The notes: generated by a model from the letters alone, not told the origin. DNA of 64,000 nt from JACRCT01 sp049841135 (GCA_049841135.1 JASGHK010000004.1:124001-188000); one strand, 5' to 3'. Shown: positions 18,018 through 26,719, counted from the first letter of the stretch. Translations and numbers: made by a program.

Positions 18018-18623
18018 CTAGCGCGCGACCAGCGTGAACTCCTGGGTGGCGTCGGCGGTGTCCGCGGCGGTCTTCTGGAAGGTGATGAGGGCGTCGTCGA
18101 TCATGACCTTGTCGCCCCCGGCCGCCCCCTCGCCGACGATGACCCGGTAGAAGTGCTCGGGGGAGAAGCTCTTGCGGTCCTTGGCCTGCTGCTTCTTGGC
18201 GACGAAGGTGACGACGTTCTTGCCCGGCTGCAGGTGCTTGGTCACCTCGGTGACGATCTGTTCCTCCTCGCTGCGCATGGTGCGGACGAACTTGGAGTTG
18301 ATGAAGAGCTGGATGTCGTACTGCGAGGCGCCGACCATCCCCTGCTCGGTCACCAGGAAGTAGTGCCGGGTGATCTGTGTGGGGGCAGGCTCGTCCTTGG
18401 CCGGCGGCGGCAGCTTCTGGGCTTCGGCGCCCTCGACCTTGACCGCGTAGCCCGGGCAGTTGAGCAGGACGTTGGCCTTGGCGTCGAACTCGACCGCGCA
18501 CTTGTCGATCTTGGTGTTGGTCAGGCCGTCGACCTTGGTCCCGTTCAGGTAGACCGACCCCGCCAGCGCCGGCAGGGGGGCAAGGAGGGTGAAGAGCACT
18601 ACGATCAGACGCAGCGCGTTCAT
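18018..18623 (-). CDS. Secreted protein of unknown function
   Basis: 201 residues with a clear Sec signal peptide (MNALRLIVVLFTLLAPLPALA). ATG 18623 is supported by a strong GGAGG five bases upstream. The mature part is beta-rich: 'SVYLNGTKVDGLTNTKIDKC' at its start, one Cys pair (~residues 38 and 50), a Pro-rich bridge, then a jelly-roll-like 'YDIQLFINSKFVRTM ... HLQPGKNVVTFVAKK' segment. First gene of the run ending in recO. Likely periplasmic; no family recognised. Confidence 0.78.
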   Translation of the reverse strand: MNALRLIVVLFTLLAPLPALAGSVYLNGTKVDGLTNTKIDKCAVEFDAKANVLLNCPGYAVKVEGAEAQKLPPPAKDEPAPTQITRHYFLVTEQGMVGASQYDIQLFINSKFVRTMRSEEEQIVTEVTKHLQPGKNVVTFVAKKQQAKDRKSFSPEHFYRVIVGEGAAGGDKVMIDDALITFQKTAADTADATQEFTLVAR

Positions 18624-18750
18624 GAAAACCTCCGTGACGTCCACGGCTTAAACAATCCGGCCCGAAGCCGTCGAGGTATGCCCCGAGCGGCCCACCCAAG
18701 TCAAGCAAGAGACTGTTGTTTGCGGTGGACGGCGGCCTGCGCGGCGCGAT

Positions 18751-19383
18751 TCAGACGCCGCGCGCGTCCGGAGCCCAGATGAACTTGTGGATCTGGAGGC
18801 TCAGGCGGCCGTCCAGCCCCGACTCGAGGAGCCAGCCCACCAGGTCCTTGGGCTCCACCCTGCCGAAGACCGGCGAGAGCAGGATGGGCGCCTTGCCCTC
18901 CAGGCCGAAGCGCCGGGAGACGTCCACGGCCCAGTCGAAGTCGGCTCGGGAGCTGACGACGAACTTCACCTCGTCGCCCGGACGCAGGTTCGAGAGGTTC
19001 ACGAACGTGCGGTCCTCCGCTCCGGACCCTGGGGTCTTGGCGTCCACGATGCGGCGGACGCCGCTGGGCAGGGCCTCGAGAGGCGCCTGTCCGTGCGTCT
19101 CCATGGCGACCTCCCAGCCTTCGGCCAAGAGGCGCACGCAGAGGTCCTCGATCCCCTTCTGCAGCATCGGCTCCCCGCCGGTCAGCGTCACGAAGCGGGT
19201 CTTAAACGCCGACAGTCGCTGAAGAATCTCCTCGGCCGCCATCTCCGTCCCGCCCTGCCAGGCGTAGGTGGAGTCGCAGTAGTTGCAGCGCCGGTCGCAG
19301 CCGGTGAAGCGCACGAAGGCGCAGGGCCGGCCGGCGTGGGTGGTCTCGCCCTGGATGCTCTGGAAGATCTCGGTGACGCGCAT
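18751..19383 (-). CDS. queE: 7-carboxy-7-deazaguanine synthase (radical SAM)
   Basis: 210 residues. The N-terminal 'VTEIFQSIQGETTHAGRPCAFVRFTGCDRRCNYCDSTYAW' includes the SIQGE signature and the radical-SAM cluster C-x3-C-x2-C. It rearranges 6-carboxytetrahydropterin into 7-carboxy-7-deazaguanine in preQ0/queuosine synthesis, using the product of QueD (8.4 kb). 'LTGGEPMLQ' is the SAM-binding GGE motif. ATG 19383 places MRVTEIF at the family start; a TTG at 19422 would add 13 non-conserved residues. QueC is not in the window. Confidence 0.95.
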   Translation of the reverse strand: MRVTEIFQSIQGETTHAGRPCAFVRFTGCDRRCNYCDSTYAWQGGTEMAAEEILQRLSAFKTRFVTLTGGEPMLQKGIEDLCVRLLAEGWEVAMETHGQAPLEALPSGVRRIVDAKTPGSGAEDRTFVNLSNLRPGDEVKFVVSSRADFDWAVDVSRRFGLEGKAPILLSPVFGRVEPKDLVGWLLESGLDGRLSLQIHKFIWAPDARGV

Positions 19384-19428
19384 GGTGGCGCACACCGTGC
19401 CGACGGCGGCGCGGGAGGTCAAGTCACG

Positions 19429-20115
19429 TCAGGGCAGCCGAGCAGCGTTCGGGTCGCCCAGCCGGGCCGTTTCGATCTGCGCGAGCGACGAGGGCAGGTG
19501 CCGGCGGATGCGCGCCTGGTTGAGCTTCACCGTGCGCACGTAGTTGCCGAACCACGCCTCGGCGTCACCCTCCTGCAGTGCCTGCTCCAGCCGCCCCGGG
19601 CCGCCGTTGTAGGCCATCAGCGCGAGGTCCAGGCTGCGGAAGCGCTTCTCGAGCTTGGAGAGGTAGCGGACGGCCAGGCGGACCTGCATCGCCGGGTCGC
19701 GGTAGATCTCCTCGGGCGTCAGGCGCACCGACTCCTGGGCGATGATGTGCTCGAGGGTGACCGGCATCAGCTGCATCAGGCCGCGCGCGCCGGCGATGGA
19801 GACGGCATCGCCCACGAAGGCCGACTCGGTCTCGATGAGGCCCAGCACCATCATCGGGTCGAAGCGCGCCTTCTTGGACTCGTCGAGGATGGCCTCGGCG
19901 ACGCGCCGCCGCAGCGCGAGCCCCAGCTCCGGCGCCCGGTTGGCCAGGACCTTGTCGATCTCCATCAGGTCCGGTTCGGCCAAGGTGGGCTCCGCGACGA
20001 TGTCGGGCCCCGTGCGTACCGAGGTGGCCAGGAAGCCCGCCAGTCCGATGGCCAGAGCCACCGACGGCAGGGTCCTCGACAGCCACCAAGATGCGCGTCC
20101 GAAGCCTCGCATCAT
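19429..20115 (-). CDS. Lytic transglycosylase (SLT domain)
   Basis: 228 residues with an N-terminal TM/signal anchor (~12-35) and an SLT goose-lysozyme-like domain: catalytic Glu in 'LGLIETESAF', 'GARGLMQLMP', and 'ALMAYNGGPGRLEQAL'. It cleaves peptidoglycan glycan strands to anhydro-muropeptides, aiding wall remodelling or insertion of envelope machines. ATG 20115 is preferred over GTG 20124 because AAAGGTGG lies five bases upstream. It is located 22 bases downstream of a phasin-like gene. Confidence 0.92.
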   Translation of the reverse strand: MMRGFGRASWWLSRTLPSVALAIGLAGFLATSVRTGPDIVAEPTLAEPDLMEIDKVLANRAPELGLALRRRVAEAILDESKKARFDPMMVLGLIETESAFVGDAVSIAGARGLMQLMPVTLEHIIAQESVRLTPEEIYRDPAMQVRLAVRYLSKLEKRFRSLDLALMAYNGGPGRLEQALQEGDAEAWFGNYVRTVKLNQARIRRHLPSSLAQIETARLGDPNAARLP

Positions 20116-20137
20116 CCGTTCCACCTTTCGACAGGGT

Positions 20138-20485
20138 TTACTTGCGCCTGGCCTCGAGCGCTTCGATGCGCTCCGCGATCCGTCCGACCCTCTTCGCCAG
20201 CGCGCTGATCTCCTCCCGCTTCGGGACCTTCACCCGGGCGAGCGCCTTGTGAACGCGTTCGTCCAGGCTCTTCTCCAGCTCCTTGCGCTGCGCCGCCAAC
20301 CGCTCCCCGAACTCTTTGCCGTAGTGCTTGGAATCGTCCGGCTTCCATCCCGCCAGCTCGCCTGCCTTGTGGAGGAGCCGGCTTGCTTCCTCTTCCGCTG
20401 CATTGACCGCCATCAACGCCTGCGACCAGGCCTCGCGGAACCAATGTTCCTTCGACACGTCCTGGGCTGGAGCTTCGTCGGTCAT
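20138..20485 (-). CDS. Phasin-like coiled-coil protein
   Basis: 115 residues, fully helical, with long amphipathic helices ('WSQALMAVNAAEEEASRLLHKAGEL') and a C-terminal coiled coil ('VPKREEISALAKRVGRIAERIEALEARRK'). The 'VPKREEISALAKRVGRIAERIEAL' pattern is shared by phasin/PhaI-type granule-associated proteins, which coat polyhydroxyalkanoate granules. No pha synthesis genes are in view, so the granule link is inferred. It is followed within 22 bases by the transglycosylase. Confidence 0.75.
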   Translation of the reverse strand: MTDEAPAQDVSKEHWFREAWSQALMAVNAAEEEASRLLHKAGELAGWKPDDSKHYGKEFGERLAAQRKELEKSLDERVHKALARVKVPKREEISALAKRVGRIAERIEALEARRK

Positions 20486-20611
20486 CCGCCCCCCGGGGCT
20501 CTCAAAAGGCCGAGCAACATAACCAAAGACCCTACCCCGCGCCAGCCCCGGACAGACGAATCCAGCCTTTCACCAGCAGTTTCGCCACCTTGTGGCGCTA
20601 CAGGAAAAGGC

Positions 20612-20654
20612 GAACGCCGGGGCCTCCAGCGGCGCGGAGGCTATCCCGGCGTTC
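20612..20654 (-). terminator. Factor-independent terminator after second phasin-like gene
   Basis: Inverted repeat with outer arms GAACGCCGGG / CCCGGCGTTC and an inner CCTCC / GGAGG pair, followed on the minus strand by GCCTTTTCC. It lies 16 bases beyond the stop at 20670, separating the two phasin-like genes. A small CGCCAC/GTGGCG hairpin lies next to it at 20583-20597. Confidence 0.75.
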
Positions 20655-20669
20655 AGGTGGGACGAGTCC

Positions 20670-21065
20670 CTACTGCTTGAGGGCGGGCTTCTTGGAAGTC
20701 AAGAGGCGGTCGATCTTGCGGGAGAGCTTGTCGAGGTCGCGGGCCAGCTCGTCGACCTGGTCCCGGCTGGCGACGCCGGCGTACTGAATGGCGCGCGAAC
20801 GCAGGTCCTCGAAGCGATGGGCGATGTCGGCGCTGACATGACGCGCCTTGCCCTCCCACTGCTTGACGGTCTTCTTGTCGAAGATCTCTCCGGCGTTGAG
20901 GCGATTGATGATCGTCGTCATCTCCTTGCGCGAGGCCTTGGAGCGATCGATCACCTCCTGGAACATCCTCTGAGCCTCTTCCTCGAGAGTCGTCAGGCGA
21001 GACTGCGCCTGCTCGAGGCTGTCCTTGAACCGATTCGCGATCTTCTGCTGGTGATTGGCCGGCAT
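20670..21065 (-). CDS. Phasin-like coiled-coil protein 2
   Basis: 131 residues; ATG 21065 (MPANHQQK) is preceded by GGGGAG. Entirely helical: 'SLEQAQSRLTTLEEEAQRMFQEVIDRSKASRKEM' and a C-terminal 'VASRDQVDELARDLDKLSRKIDRLLTSKK' coiled coil, matching the helix-coil-helix layout of the neighbouring phasin-like protein and of bacterial phasins/poly-hydroxyalkanoate regulators. It has its own promoter (21115-21142) and terminator (20612-20654), so it is a monocistronic unit, presumably well expressed. Confidence 0.78.
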   Translation of the reverse strand: MPANHQQKIANRFKDSLEQAQSRLTTLEEEAQRMFQEVIDRSKASRKEMTTIINRLNAGEIFDKKTVKQWEGKARHVSADIAHRFEDLRSRAIQYAGVASRDQVDELARDLDKLSRKIDRLLTSKKPALKQ

Positions 21066-21114
21066 GGTTGCACTCCCCTTTTCATTCTTCCCCGAGGGCG
21101 GAAACTGCGCTCCA

Positions 21115-21142
21115 TCTATAACGCAGCGCGGCATGAAGTCAA
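21115..21142 (-). promoter_or_regulatory. Sigma70-type promoter for phasin-like gene 2
   Basis: Minus-strand -35 TTGACT (21137-21142), 16-base spacer, -10 TATAGA (21115-21120), 50 bases before ATG 21065. It lies in a visibly lower-GC stretch (21120-21330), where I found no gene on either strand. Confidence 0.65.
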
Positions 21143-21356
21143 ATCACACCTGATTACAACTCCTTGAAGCGTGACACTGTGCGTTATCCAACGATTCGTG
21201 ATTCCCTGAGAGTTGCTGTGCAGGCAGCCCAATTACGGCGCGAACGGTTTGCGATCAACGCCCCCGAAGAGCTTTGCCGCGCAACCGCTCACAACTAGAC
21301 TTGGCAATCGCTGCCTCTTCTCTCCGTAGGCTCCGGTGACACCGGAGGAGACAGCG

Positions 21357-21963
21357 ATGCAGGCCCTGGTTGGCGCACTCACAGCCCCGTTCTCGCTCTT
21401 GGCCACGCTCTTGCCCGACCCCGCGGTGCCCGAGGAGCTCGCGCTCGCCCGCAAGGCGCGCGGCGGCGACCACCAGGCGTTCGCGGAGCTGCGTGCGGCG
21501 CGCCCAGGGCTCCGTCTTCGGGCTGTGCTACCGGCTCCTGGGCGAGCGCGACGCGGCGACCGACGCAGCGCAGGAGGCGTTCGTGCGCGCCTACTCCGCC
21601 CTGGGCTCCTTCGATCCTTCGCAGCGCTTCGACACCTGGGTCCTGCGCATCGCCCGCAATCACTGCTACGACCTGCTCCGGCGCCGCCAGCCGCAGGCCG
21701 AAGAAGAGGAAGCCGCGCTGACGGCCGACGCCTCGCCTTCCGTCCTCGAGCGGCTCGAGTCCGCCGAGGTCACCCGCAAGCTCGAGGGCGCGCTGGAGTC
21801 GCTGCCCGCCTCCGACCGCGAAGTGCTCTCGCTCTATTACGTGCAGCACCGCAAGACGAAGGAGATCGCCCAGCTGCTGGGCGTCGCTCCGGGCACGATC
21901 ATGGCCCGCCTGTTCCGCGCTCGCGAGAAGCTGCGCGGCCAGCTCAAGGAGGTCGAAGCATGA
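21357..21963 (+). CDS. ECF-type RNA polymerase sigma factor (frame restored at ~21491)
   Basis: About 201 residues. Sigma2 region: 'AQGSVFGLCYRLLGERDAATDAAQEAFVRAYSAL...FDTWVLRIARNHCYDLLRRR'. Sigma4 region: 'ALESLPASDREVLSLYYVQHRKTKEIAQLLGVAPGTIMARLFRAREKLRGQL'. The frame breaks at GAGCTGC 21486-21492; deleting one base gives 'QAFAELVRRAQGSVFGL' and one continuous protein. ATG 21357 follows GGAGGAG with six-base spacing. It is translationally coupled (ATGA) to the anti-sigma gene, so it should be held inactive until an envelope signal arrives. Confidence 0.92.
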
Positions 21964-22457
21964 GCCCCTGCCCCGACCGATTCGCCCTGTTCGTGGGGCT
22001 GGAAGAGAACGACCCGGCCATCGGCGCCCACGTCGACGGCTGCGAGCAGTGCCAGGCCATCGCCGCCGCCGAGCGCGACCTCGACCTCGCCCTGGGCGCC
22101 GTCTGCGACCCGGCCCCGCCCGCCGAGCTCCTCTCCGGCGTGATGGCCCGCGTCGACGAGACCGCGACGCTGGCCGCCCGCTCGCGCAAGCAGACCATCG
22201 CCATCCTCGCCACCCTCTCGGCAGCCTTTGCCGGCGTCCTGGCCGCCATCGGTCCGGCCTGGCTGGTCACCGCCGCGCTCGAAGCACTCGACACCCTGGG
22301 CTCGCTGCGGACCGTCGTCGCCGCGCTGGGCCGCACCTTCGGCCCGCACCTGTCCGGCCTCGCCTTCCCCATCCTGGCCGCCCAGCTCTTCGCCCTGCTT
22401 GCCGCCGCCCTGCTGTTCAACCGCCTCGTCGCCGCCCGCGTGAGGTCGTCGCCATGA
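21960..22457 (+). CDS. Membrane anti-sigma factor
   Basis: 165 residues. The N-terminal cytoplasmic part has the zinc anti-sigma pattern H-x3-C-x2-C ('AHVDGCEQCQAI', residues ~24-35). Two hydrophobic helices follow (~82-103 and ~133-158). Such proteins bind and inhibit the cognate ECF sigma factor encoded immediately upstream. Start and stop overlap both neighbours (ATGA each side), giving a tightly coupled three-gene operon. Confidence 0.88.
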   Translation: MSPCPDRFALFVGLEENDPAIGAHVDGCEQCQAIAAAERDLDLALGAVCDPAPPAELLSGVMARVDETATLAARSRKQTIAILATLSAAFAGVLAAIGPAWLVTAALEALDTLGSLRTVVAALGRTFGPHLSGLAFPILAAQLFALLAAALLFNRLVAARVRSSP

Positions 22458-23818
22458 AGCACGTCGCACTCGCCGCCATCCTGTTCACCGCCCTGGCCGC
22501 CGCGGCGCCCGTACCGCCCGGGCCCCCGGCTCCGTCTGCTCCGCCGGCGCCCCCTGTCGCCGTCGCAGCGCCGGCCCTTCCGGCGGCGCTCGCCGTCCCG
22601 GCCGCTCCCGCCCTGCCTGCCGAAGCGGCGCCGGGCTCCGAGCACTCCAAGGTCCTCAAGGGCCAGTGGCCCGCCAACGAGGCGCGCGTCACCCTGGACC
22701 TCGAGCGCGTCCAGGCTCGCGACGCCATCAAGAAGATCGCCGAGGCCGCCCACTGGGGCGTCACCTTCAAGAGCCGCGCGCGCAGCAAGGTCGACGTCAC
22801 CTTCAACGACGTCCCCGCCAACGAGGCGCTGGCCACCGTCCTCAAGGATGCCGGCCTGGTCGCCACGCGCAGCGGCAACATCGTCACCATCTCCGAGCCC
22901 GCCGAGGACGAGGACACCGGCGACACCGAGACCGAGGTGACCGCGACCGCCGAGGACGGCAAGACGGTCCACATCGAGCTGGGCAAGGCCGGCAACCGCA
23001 CCCAGTTCGGCAGCTCGGTCACCGTCGCCGAGGGCGAGACGGTTCACGACGCGGTCTCGATGGGCGGCGACGTCATCGTGGACGGCACCGTTCTGCACGA
23101 TGCGGTCTCCCTGGGCGGCAAGGTGAAGCTGGGCCCCAAGGCGGTGGTCAAGCACGACGCGGTCGCCATCGGCGGCTCGCTGGAGATCGACCCCAAGGCC
23201 AAGGTCGGCGGAAGCCGCATCTCCATGGGCGCGGGCGGCATCACCGCCACCGAGAAGAAGCACGGCAAGGACGAGACGGTTGTCGTTGGCCCCAACGTGG
23301 TTCTTGATGAGGAGCCTCACGGCGTCAAAGGCTTCCTCATCAACTTCGGCAAGAGCCTGGCCCAGTACGCCCTGTTCTTCGTCCTCGGCCTGATGCTCCT
23401 GACCTTCGTCCCCGACCGCATCAAGTCCATCGGCCGCGAGATCCGCCGCTCGCCAGCCCAGTCCGGGGCCGTGGGCCTGGTCGGGCTCATCGCCCTGGCG
23501 CCGCTGACCCTGCTGCTCGTCATCACCATCGTCGGCATCCTCGCCATCCCCTTCCTCTACTTCGGGGTCGCGCTCGCCGTGCTCCTCGGCTTCACGGCGC
23601 TCGCCCTGGAGGTCGGCGCCCGGGTGCCGCCGCGCAGCTCCAAGCGCACGCAGGTCGCCATCCTCGGCCTGGGCTGCCTCGCCTTCTTCCTGATCAGCCA
23701 GATCCCCGTGCTGGGCTGGGTCGTCATGGCCTTCGCGTGGCTCATCTGCCTGGGCGCCGCCATCCGCACCAAGCTGGGCAGCGTGCGCATCGACGCCAAC
23801 TTCGCCCCGGAGCCGTGA
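22454..23818 (+). CDS. STN-domain / beta-repeat / polytopic membrane protein
   Basis: 454 residues. Signal peptide, then a Pro/Ala linker (to ~60), then an STN-like beta-alpha domain ('VTLDLERVQARDAIKKIAEAAHWGVTFKSRARSKVDVTFNDVPANEALATVL', ~75-150) as found in secretins and TonB-dependent transducers. Next come bactofilin/left-handed-helix style repeats with the recurring 'HDAVSMGGD' / 'HDAVSLGGK' / 'HDAVAIGGS' (~195-260) and four to five TM helices (~300-440). Translationally coupled to the sigma/anti-sigma pair, so probably the signal-input or output component of that envelope response. I know of no named family with this exact order. Confidence 0.85.
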   Translation: MKHVALAAILFTALAAAAPVPPGPPAPSAPPAPPVAVAAPALPAALAVPAAPALPAEAAPGSEHSKVLKGQWPANEARVTLDLERVQARDAIKKIAEAAHWGVTFKSRARSKVDVTFNDVPANEALATVLKDAGLVATRSGNIVTISEPAEDEDTGDTETEVTATAEDGKTVHIELGKAGNRTQFGSSVTVAEGETVHDAVSMGGDVIVDGTVLHDAVSLGGKVKLGPKAVVKHDAVAIGGSLEIDPKAKVGGSRISMGAGGITATEKKHGKDETVVVGPNVVLDEEPHGVKGFLINFGKSLAQYALFFVLGLMLLTFVPDRIKSIGREIRRSPAQSGAVGLVGLIALAPLTLLLVITIVGILAIPFLYFGVALAVLLGFTALALEVGARVPPRSSKRTQVAILGLGCLAFFLISQIPVLGWVVMAFAWLICLGAAIRTKLGSVRIDANFAPEP

Positions 23819-23821
23819 GAA

Positions 23822-23862
23822 ATCAGGCTTTAGGCTGTAGGCAATAGGTTTTAGGTCTCGTA
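23822..23862. repeat. Degenerate heptad repeat (taggctt/taggctg/taggcaa)
   Basis: About five consecutive 7-mers of the form t-a-g-g-x-x-x in the spacer before proC, similar in style to the heptads at 15.27-15.5 kb. No coding function recognised in 23819-23970. Confidence 0.7.
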
Positions 23863-23976
23863 GAACGGGCGCGCCTCCTTGAATGGGGGCGCGCCTGCTG
23901 TTAGAAGCCCGCTCCTTCATCCAAGACCAGCGGCGGGAATCACCAGGCCTAGAGGCCACGTTCGAGAGGCATGATC

Positions 23977-24810
23977 ATGGGCAAGCGGCTGTGCATCATC
24001 GGTTCGGGCAACATGGGCGAGGCCATGATCCGCGGCCTGCTGCGCACCGGCGCCACCCAGGCCAGCGACATCGTCGCCACCGACCCGCGCAGCGACCAGC
24101 TCGAGCAGGTCCAGAAGGCCTTCGGCGTCGAGGTCACCAAGGACAACCTCGCCGCGGTCAAGGGCGCGGACATCATCTTCCTGTCCATCAAGCCGCAGAC
24201 CATGAACAAGGTCCTCGGGCAGATCGGCTCGGCCATCGACGGCACCAAGCTCGTCATCTCCATCGCCGCCGGCGTCCCCATCGCCGCCATCGAGCGCAAG
24301 CTGCGCCACGGCGCGCGCATCGTCCGCGCCATGCCCAACACCCCTGCCCTGGTCGGCGCCGGCGCCACCGCCATCGCGCTGGGCGAGCACGCCACGAGCG
24401 AGGACGAGGCCATCGCCAAGTCGCTCTTCGACGCCGTCGGCATGACCGTGGTCGTCGACGAAGACATGCTCGACGCGGTGACCGGCCTGTCCGGCAGCGG
24501 CCCCGCCTACGTCTTCCTCATCCTCGAGGCGCTGGCCGATGCCGGGGTCAAGGTCGGCATGCCGCGCTACACCGCCCAGAAGCTCGCCGCACAGACGCTC
24601 TACGGCAGCGCCAAGCTCGCCATCGAGACCGGCGTGCACCCCGGCCAGCTCAAGGACCAGGTCACCAGCCCCGGCGGCACCGCCATCGCCGCGCTGCACA
24701 CCCTGGAGCAGGGCGGCCTGCGCACCACGCTCATCAACGCGGTCGAGTCGGCCACCAAGCGCTCGCGCGAGCTGGGCGAGGGCTTCCTGTCGCAGAGCGT
24801 CAGCGAGTAG
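23977..24810 (+). CDS. proC: Pyrroline-5-carboxylate reductase
   Basis: 277 residues from ATG 23977 (GAGAGG seven bases upstream; an ATG at 23971 would crowd that site). Rossmann motif 'CIIGSGNMGEAMIRGLL' at the N-terminus and the P5CR signature 'QVTSPGGTAIAALHTLEQGGLRTTLI' near the C-terminus, with 'MPNTPALVGAGATAI' between. It reduces P5C to proline with NAD(P)H, the last step of proline synthesis. It is monocistronic, behind the heptad-repeat spacer. Confidence 0.97.
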   Translation: MGKRLCIIGSGNMGEAMIRGLLRTGATQASDIVATDPRSDQLEQVQKAFGVEVTKDNLAAVKGADIIFLSIKPQTMNKVLGQIGSAIDGTKLVISIAAGVPIAAIERKLRHGARIVRAMPNTPALVGAGATAIALGEHATSEDEAIAKSLFDAVGMTVVVDEDMLDAVTGLSGSGPAYVFLILEALADAGVKVGMPRYTAQKLAAQTLYGSAKLAIETGVHPGQLKDQVTSPGGTAIAALHTLEQGGLRTTLINAVESATKRSRELGEGFLSQSVSE

Positions 24811-24840
24811 GCCAGGCACCAGTCCGACGCAGACGGCGCC

Positions 24841-26583
24841 TCACGGGTCGTCGCAGTGATGCGGCCTCTCGCCAATGGGCGCGCCCGATTTCCTGGCGGC
24901 CTCTCGCAGCAGCACGTAGGTCGGGCAGTCGCCCAGGTCGAGCGCGGCCGCGGCAGGCGCGGAGTAGGCCAGCGGCTCGTAGGCCTTCTTCGTCTTGACG
25001 CACGCCGAGAGCTGCGCCGCCAGGGCCGCGACCGCCTTGCCTCCCTCGGCACGCAGGAGGCGCCTCGCATACTTGCGCAGCCTGGCCTCGTCCGGCGCCG
25101 CGCACTCGCGGATGGACTTGCGGTCCAGCTCGATCTCGTCGGAGGCCATCAGCGCGGTCTCGATGCGGCTCGACACCAGCTGGAACTTCTCGGCCTTGGG
25201 GAAGCGGTCCAGGAAGAGCTGGTAGTGGGCGACGCCCTCCTCGCGCTTGCCGCGCAGCACCAGGCCGTCTCCCCGCGCCACGACCAGCTCCAGCACCTGC
25301 CCTTCCACCTCGTCCGCCGCGTAGTCCAGCGGCAGCTCCTTCATCGCGACGTCGAAGAGCGCGTCCGACCGCTTCTGCAGCGACGGGTCGCGCATCGCCG
25401 CCGGAGGAAAGACGGTGAAGCTGTCGAGGTCGCTCCAGTACGGGGTCTCGCCGGTGACCAGGTAGTCCGCGGCGGCGATGGCCACCGAGACGGCGGTCGC
25501 GAAGCTCCACTCGCCTAGGTCTTCGCCGCACAGCGCCTCGGAGTGGGCCTTGTCCTCGTCGGAGAGCTCGAAGCTCAGCGAGCGCGCCTTGCCCCGCTTG
25601 CGGTACTCGCGCAGATCGGAAGCGAGCCGCTCCGCCGCCTCGACGAAGGACGCCTCCAGCTTGGCGAGCGCCTCGCGCTTTGAGGGCGGCACGTAGACCA
25701 CCACTTTGTCCTCGTCCTTCTTCGGAAAGACCTGCACCGAGTCCTTCTTGTCGGGAACGCCGAGCAGCCGCTTGATCCTCAAGACCACGAGGTTCACCTT
25801 GGCCGCCCGGTAGGCGAAGTAGCGCGACAGCTCCTCCTCGCTCTCGAGCGACGCCAGGCTCTTGCGCCCCCACTCCTCGATGGATTTCTCCAGCGCCGCC
25901 TCGTCCTTGCCCTGCTCCGTGCCGCGCTTCTTCTCGGCTTCGCGCACGCGCCGCAGGATGAACGCATAGGTCGCCTTGGCCCGCTCGAAGTCCGGCGCCG
26001 TGCGCACCACCTCGGCGAGCTTGGACTGCGCTGCCTTGAGGTCGCCCTGATCGACGAGGTCGAGGCCCTGCGAGTAGCTGAGCAGACCCGAGACGCTGGT
26101 GTGCGCGGTCGCGGGAGCCTCGCCCTCGAGCTTCGCCTGCAGCGCCTTGGCGAACTTCTGGATCAGCTCCTGCTCCAGCGCGAACAGGTCGTCGGGCTTG
26201 CCGGAGACCCGCTCGTTGACGAGCTGCTTGCCGGTGGCGACTTCCGAGAGGCGGATGTTGAGCACGACCACGGGCTTGAGGGCCGTCAGCGACCCCATCA
26301 CCACATGGCTCGCCCCGACGATCTTCCCGACCTTCACCGCGGTCTTCGGGTCGAAGGCCTTGCTCCGCTGCAGCTTCTGCTCCTGGAGGATGGCCTCGAG
26401 CCGTTCCCGCTCCACGATCTGGATCGGCGGGATGTTCCCCAAGTCGGTGGCGACGATGTCCGCCAGCCCCTTGCGCAAGACGTCGTACTCCGCCTCGTTG
26501 GTCTGGTTGTCGAAGTAGAGGACCGCCACATGGAGCGGACCGGTCCCCAGGGTCGCAGCGAGGAGCAGAGCGGCGGCGTGCAT
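24841..26583 (-). CDS. CsgG-domain secreted protein
   Basis: 580 residues. The N-terminus 'MHAAALLLAATLGTGPLHVAVLYF' is a signal peptide leading straight into a CsgG/FlgO-like domain: 'VLYFDNQTNEAEYDVLRKGLADIVATDLGNIPPIQIVERERLEAILQEQKLQRS', then 'GKIVGASHVVMGSLTAL' and 'VNERVSGKPDDLFALEQELIQKFAKAL'. The remaining ~400 residues are helical with TPR-like stretches. CsgG-domain proteins sit in or near the outer membrane and bind partners or form channels; without the pore loops this is more likely an accessory lipoprotein-like factor. It converges on proC. Confidence 0.82.
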   Translation of the reverse strand: MHAAALLLAATLGTGPLHVAVLYFDNQTNEAEYDVLRKGLADIVATDLGNIPPIQIVERERLEAILQEQKLQRSKAFDPKTAVKVGKIVGASHVVMGSLTALKPVVVLNIRLSEVATGKQLVNERVSGKPDDLFALEQELIQKFAKALQAKLEGEAPATAHTSVSGLLSYSQGLDLVDQGDLKAAQSKLAEVVRTAPDFERAKATYAFILRRVREAEKKRGTEQGKDEAALEKSIEEWGRKSLASLESEEELSRYFAYRAAKVNLVVLRIKRLLGVPDKKDSVQVFPKKDEDKVVVYVPPSKREALAKLEASFVEAAERLASDLREYRKRGKARSLSFELSDEDKAHSEALCGEDLGEWSFATAVSVAIAAADYLVTGETPYWSDLDSFTVFPPAAMRDPSLQKRSDALFDVAMKELPLDYAADEVEGQVLELVVARGDGLVLRGKREEGVAHYQLFLDRFPKAEKFQLVSSRIETALMASDEIELDRKSIRECAAPDEARLRKYARRLLRAEGGKAVAALAAQLSACVKTKKAYEPLAYSAPAAAALDLGDCPTYVLLREAARKSGAPIGERPHHCDDP

Positions 26584-26719
26584 GCCTCCTCTTCTACACG
26601 CCTTTCCTCTGGGATTACACGCAGGTAGCCGGCCCTCCCCGCCGCCGCCTTCAGCATTCCCAACTCCTGGCGACCGCTGGAACTAGGGGGTGTTCTCCGA
26701 CATTTACGCAGGTGGTCGC

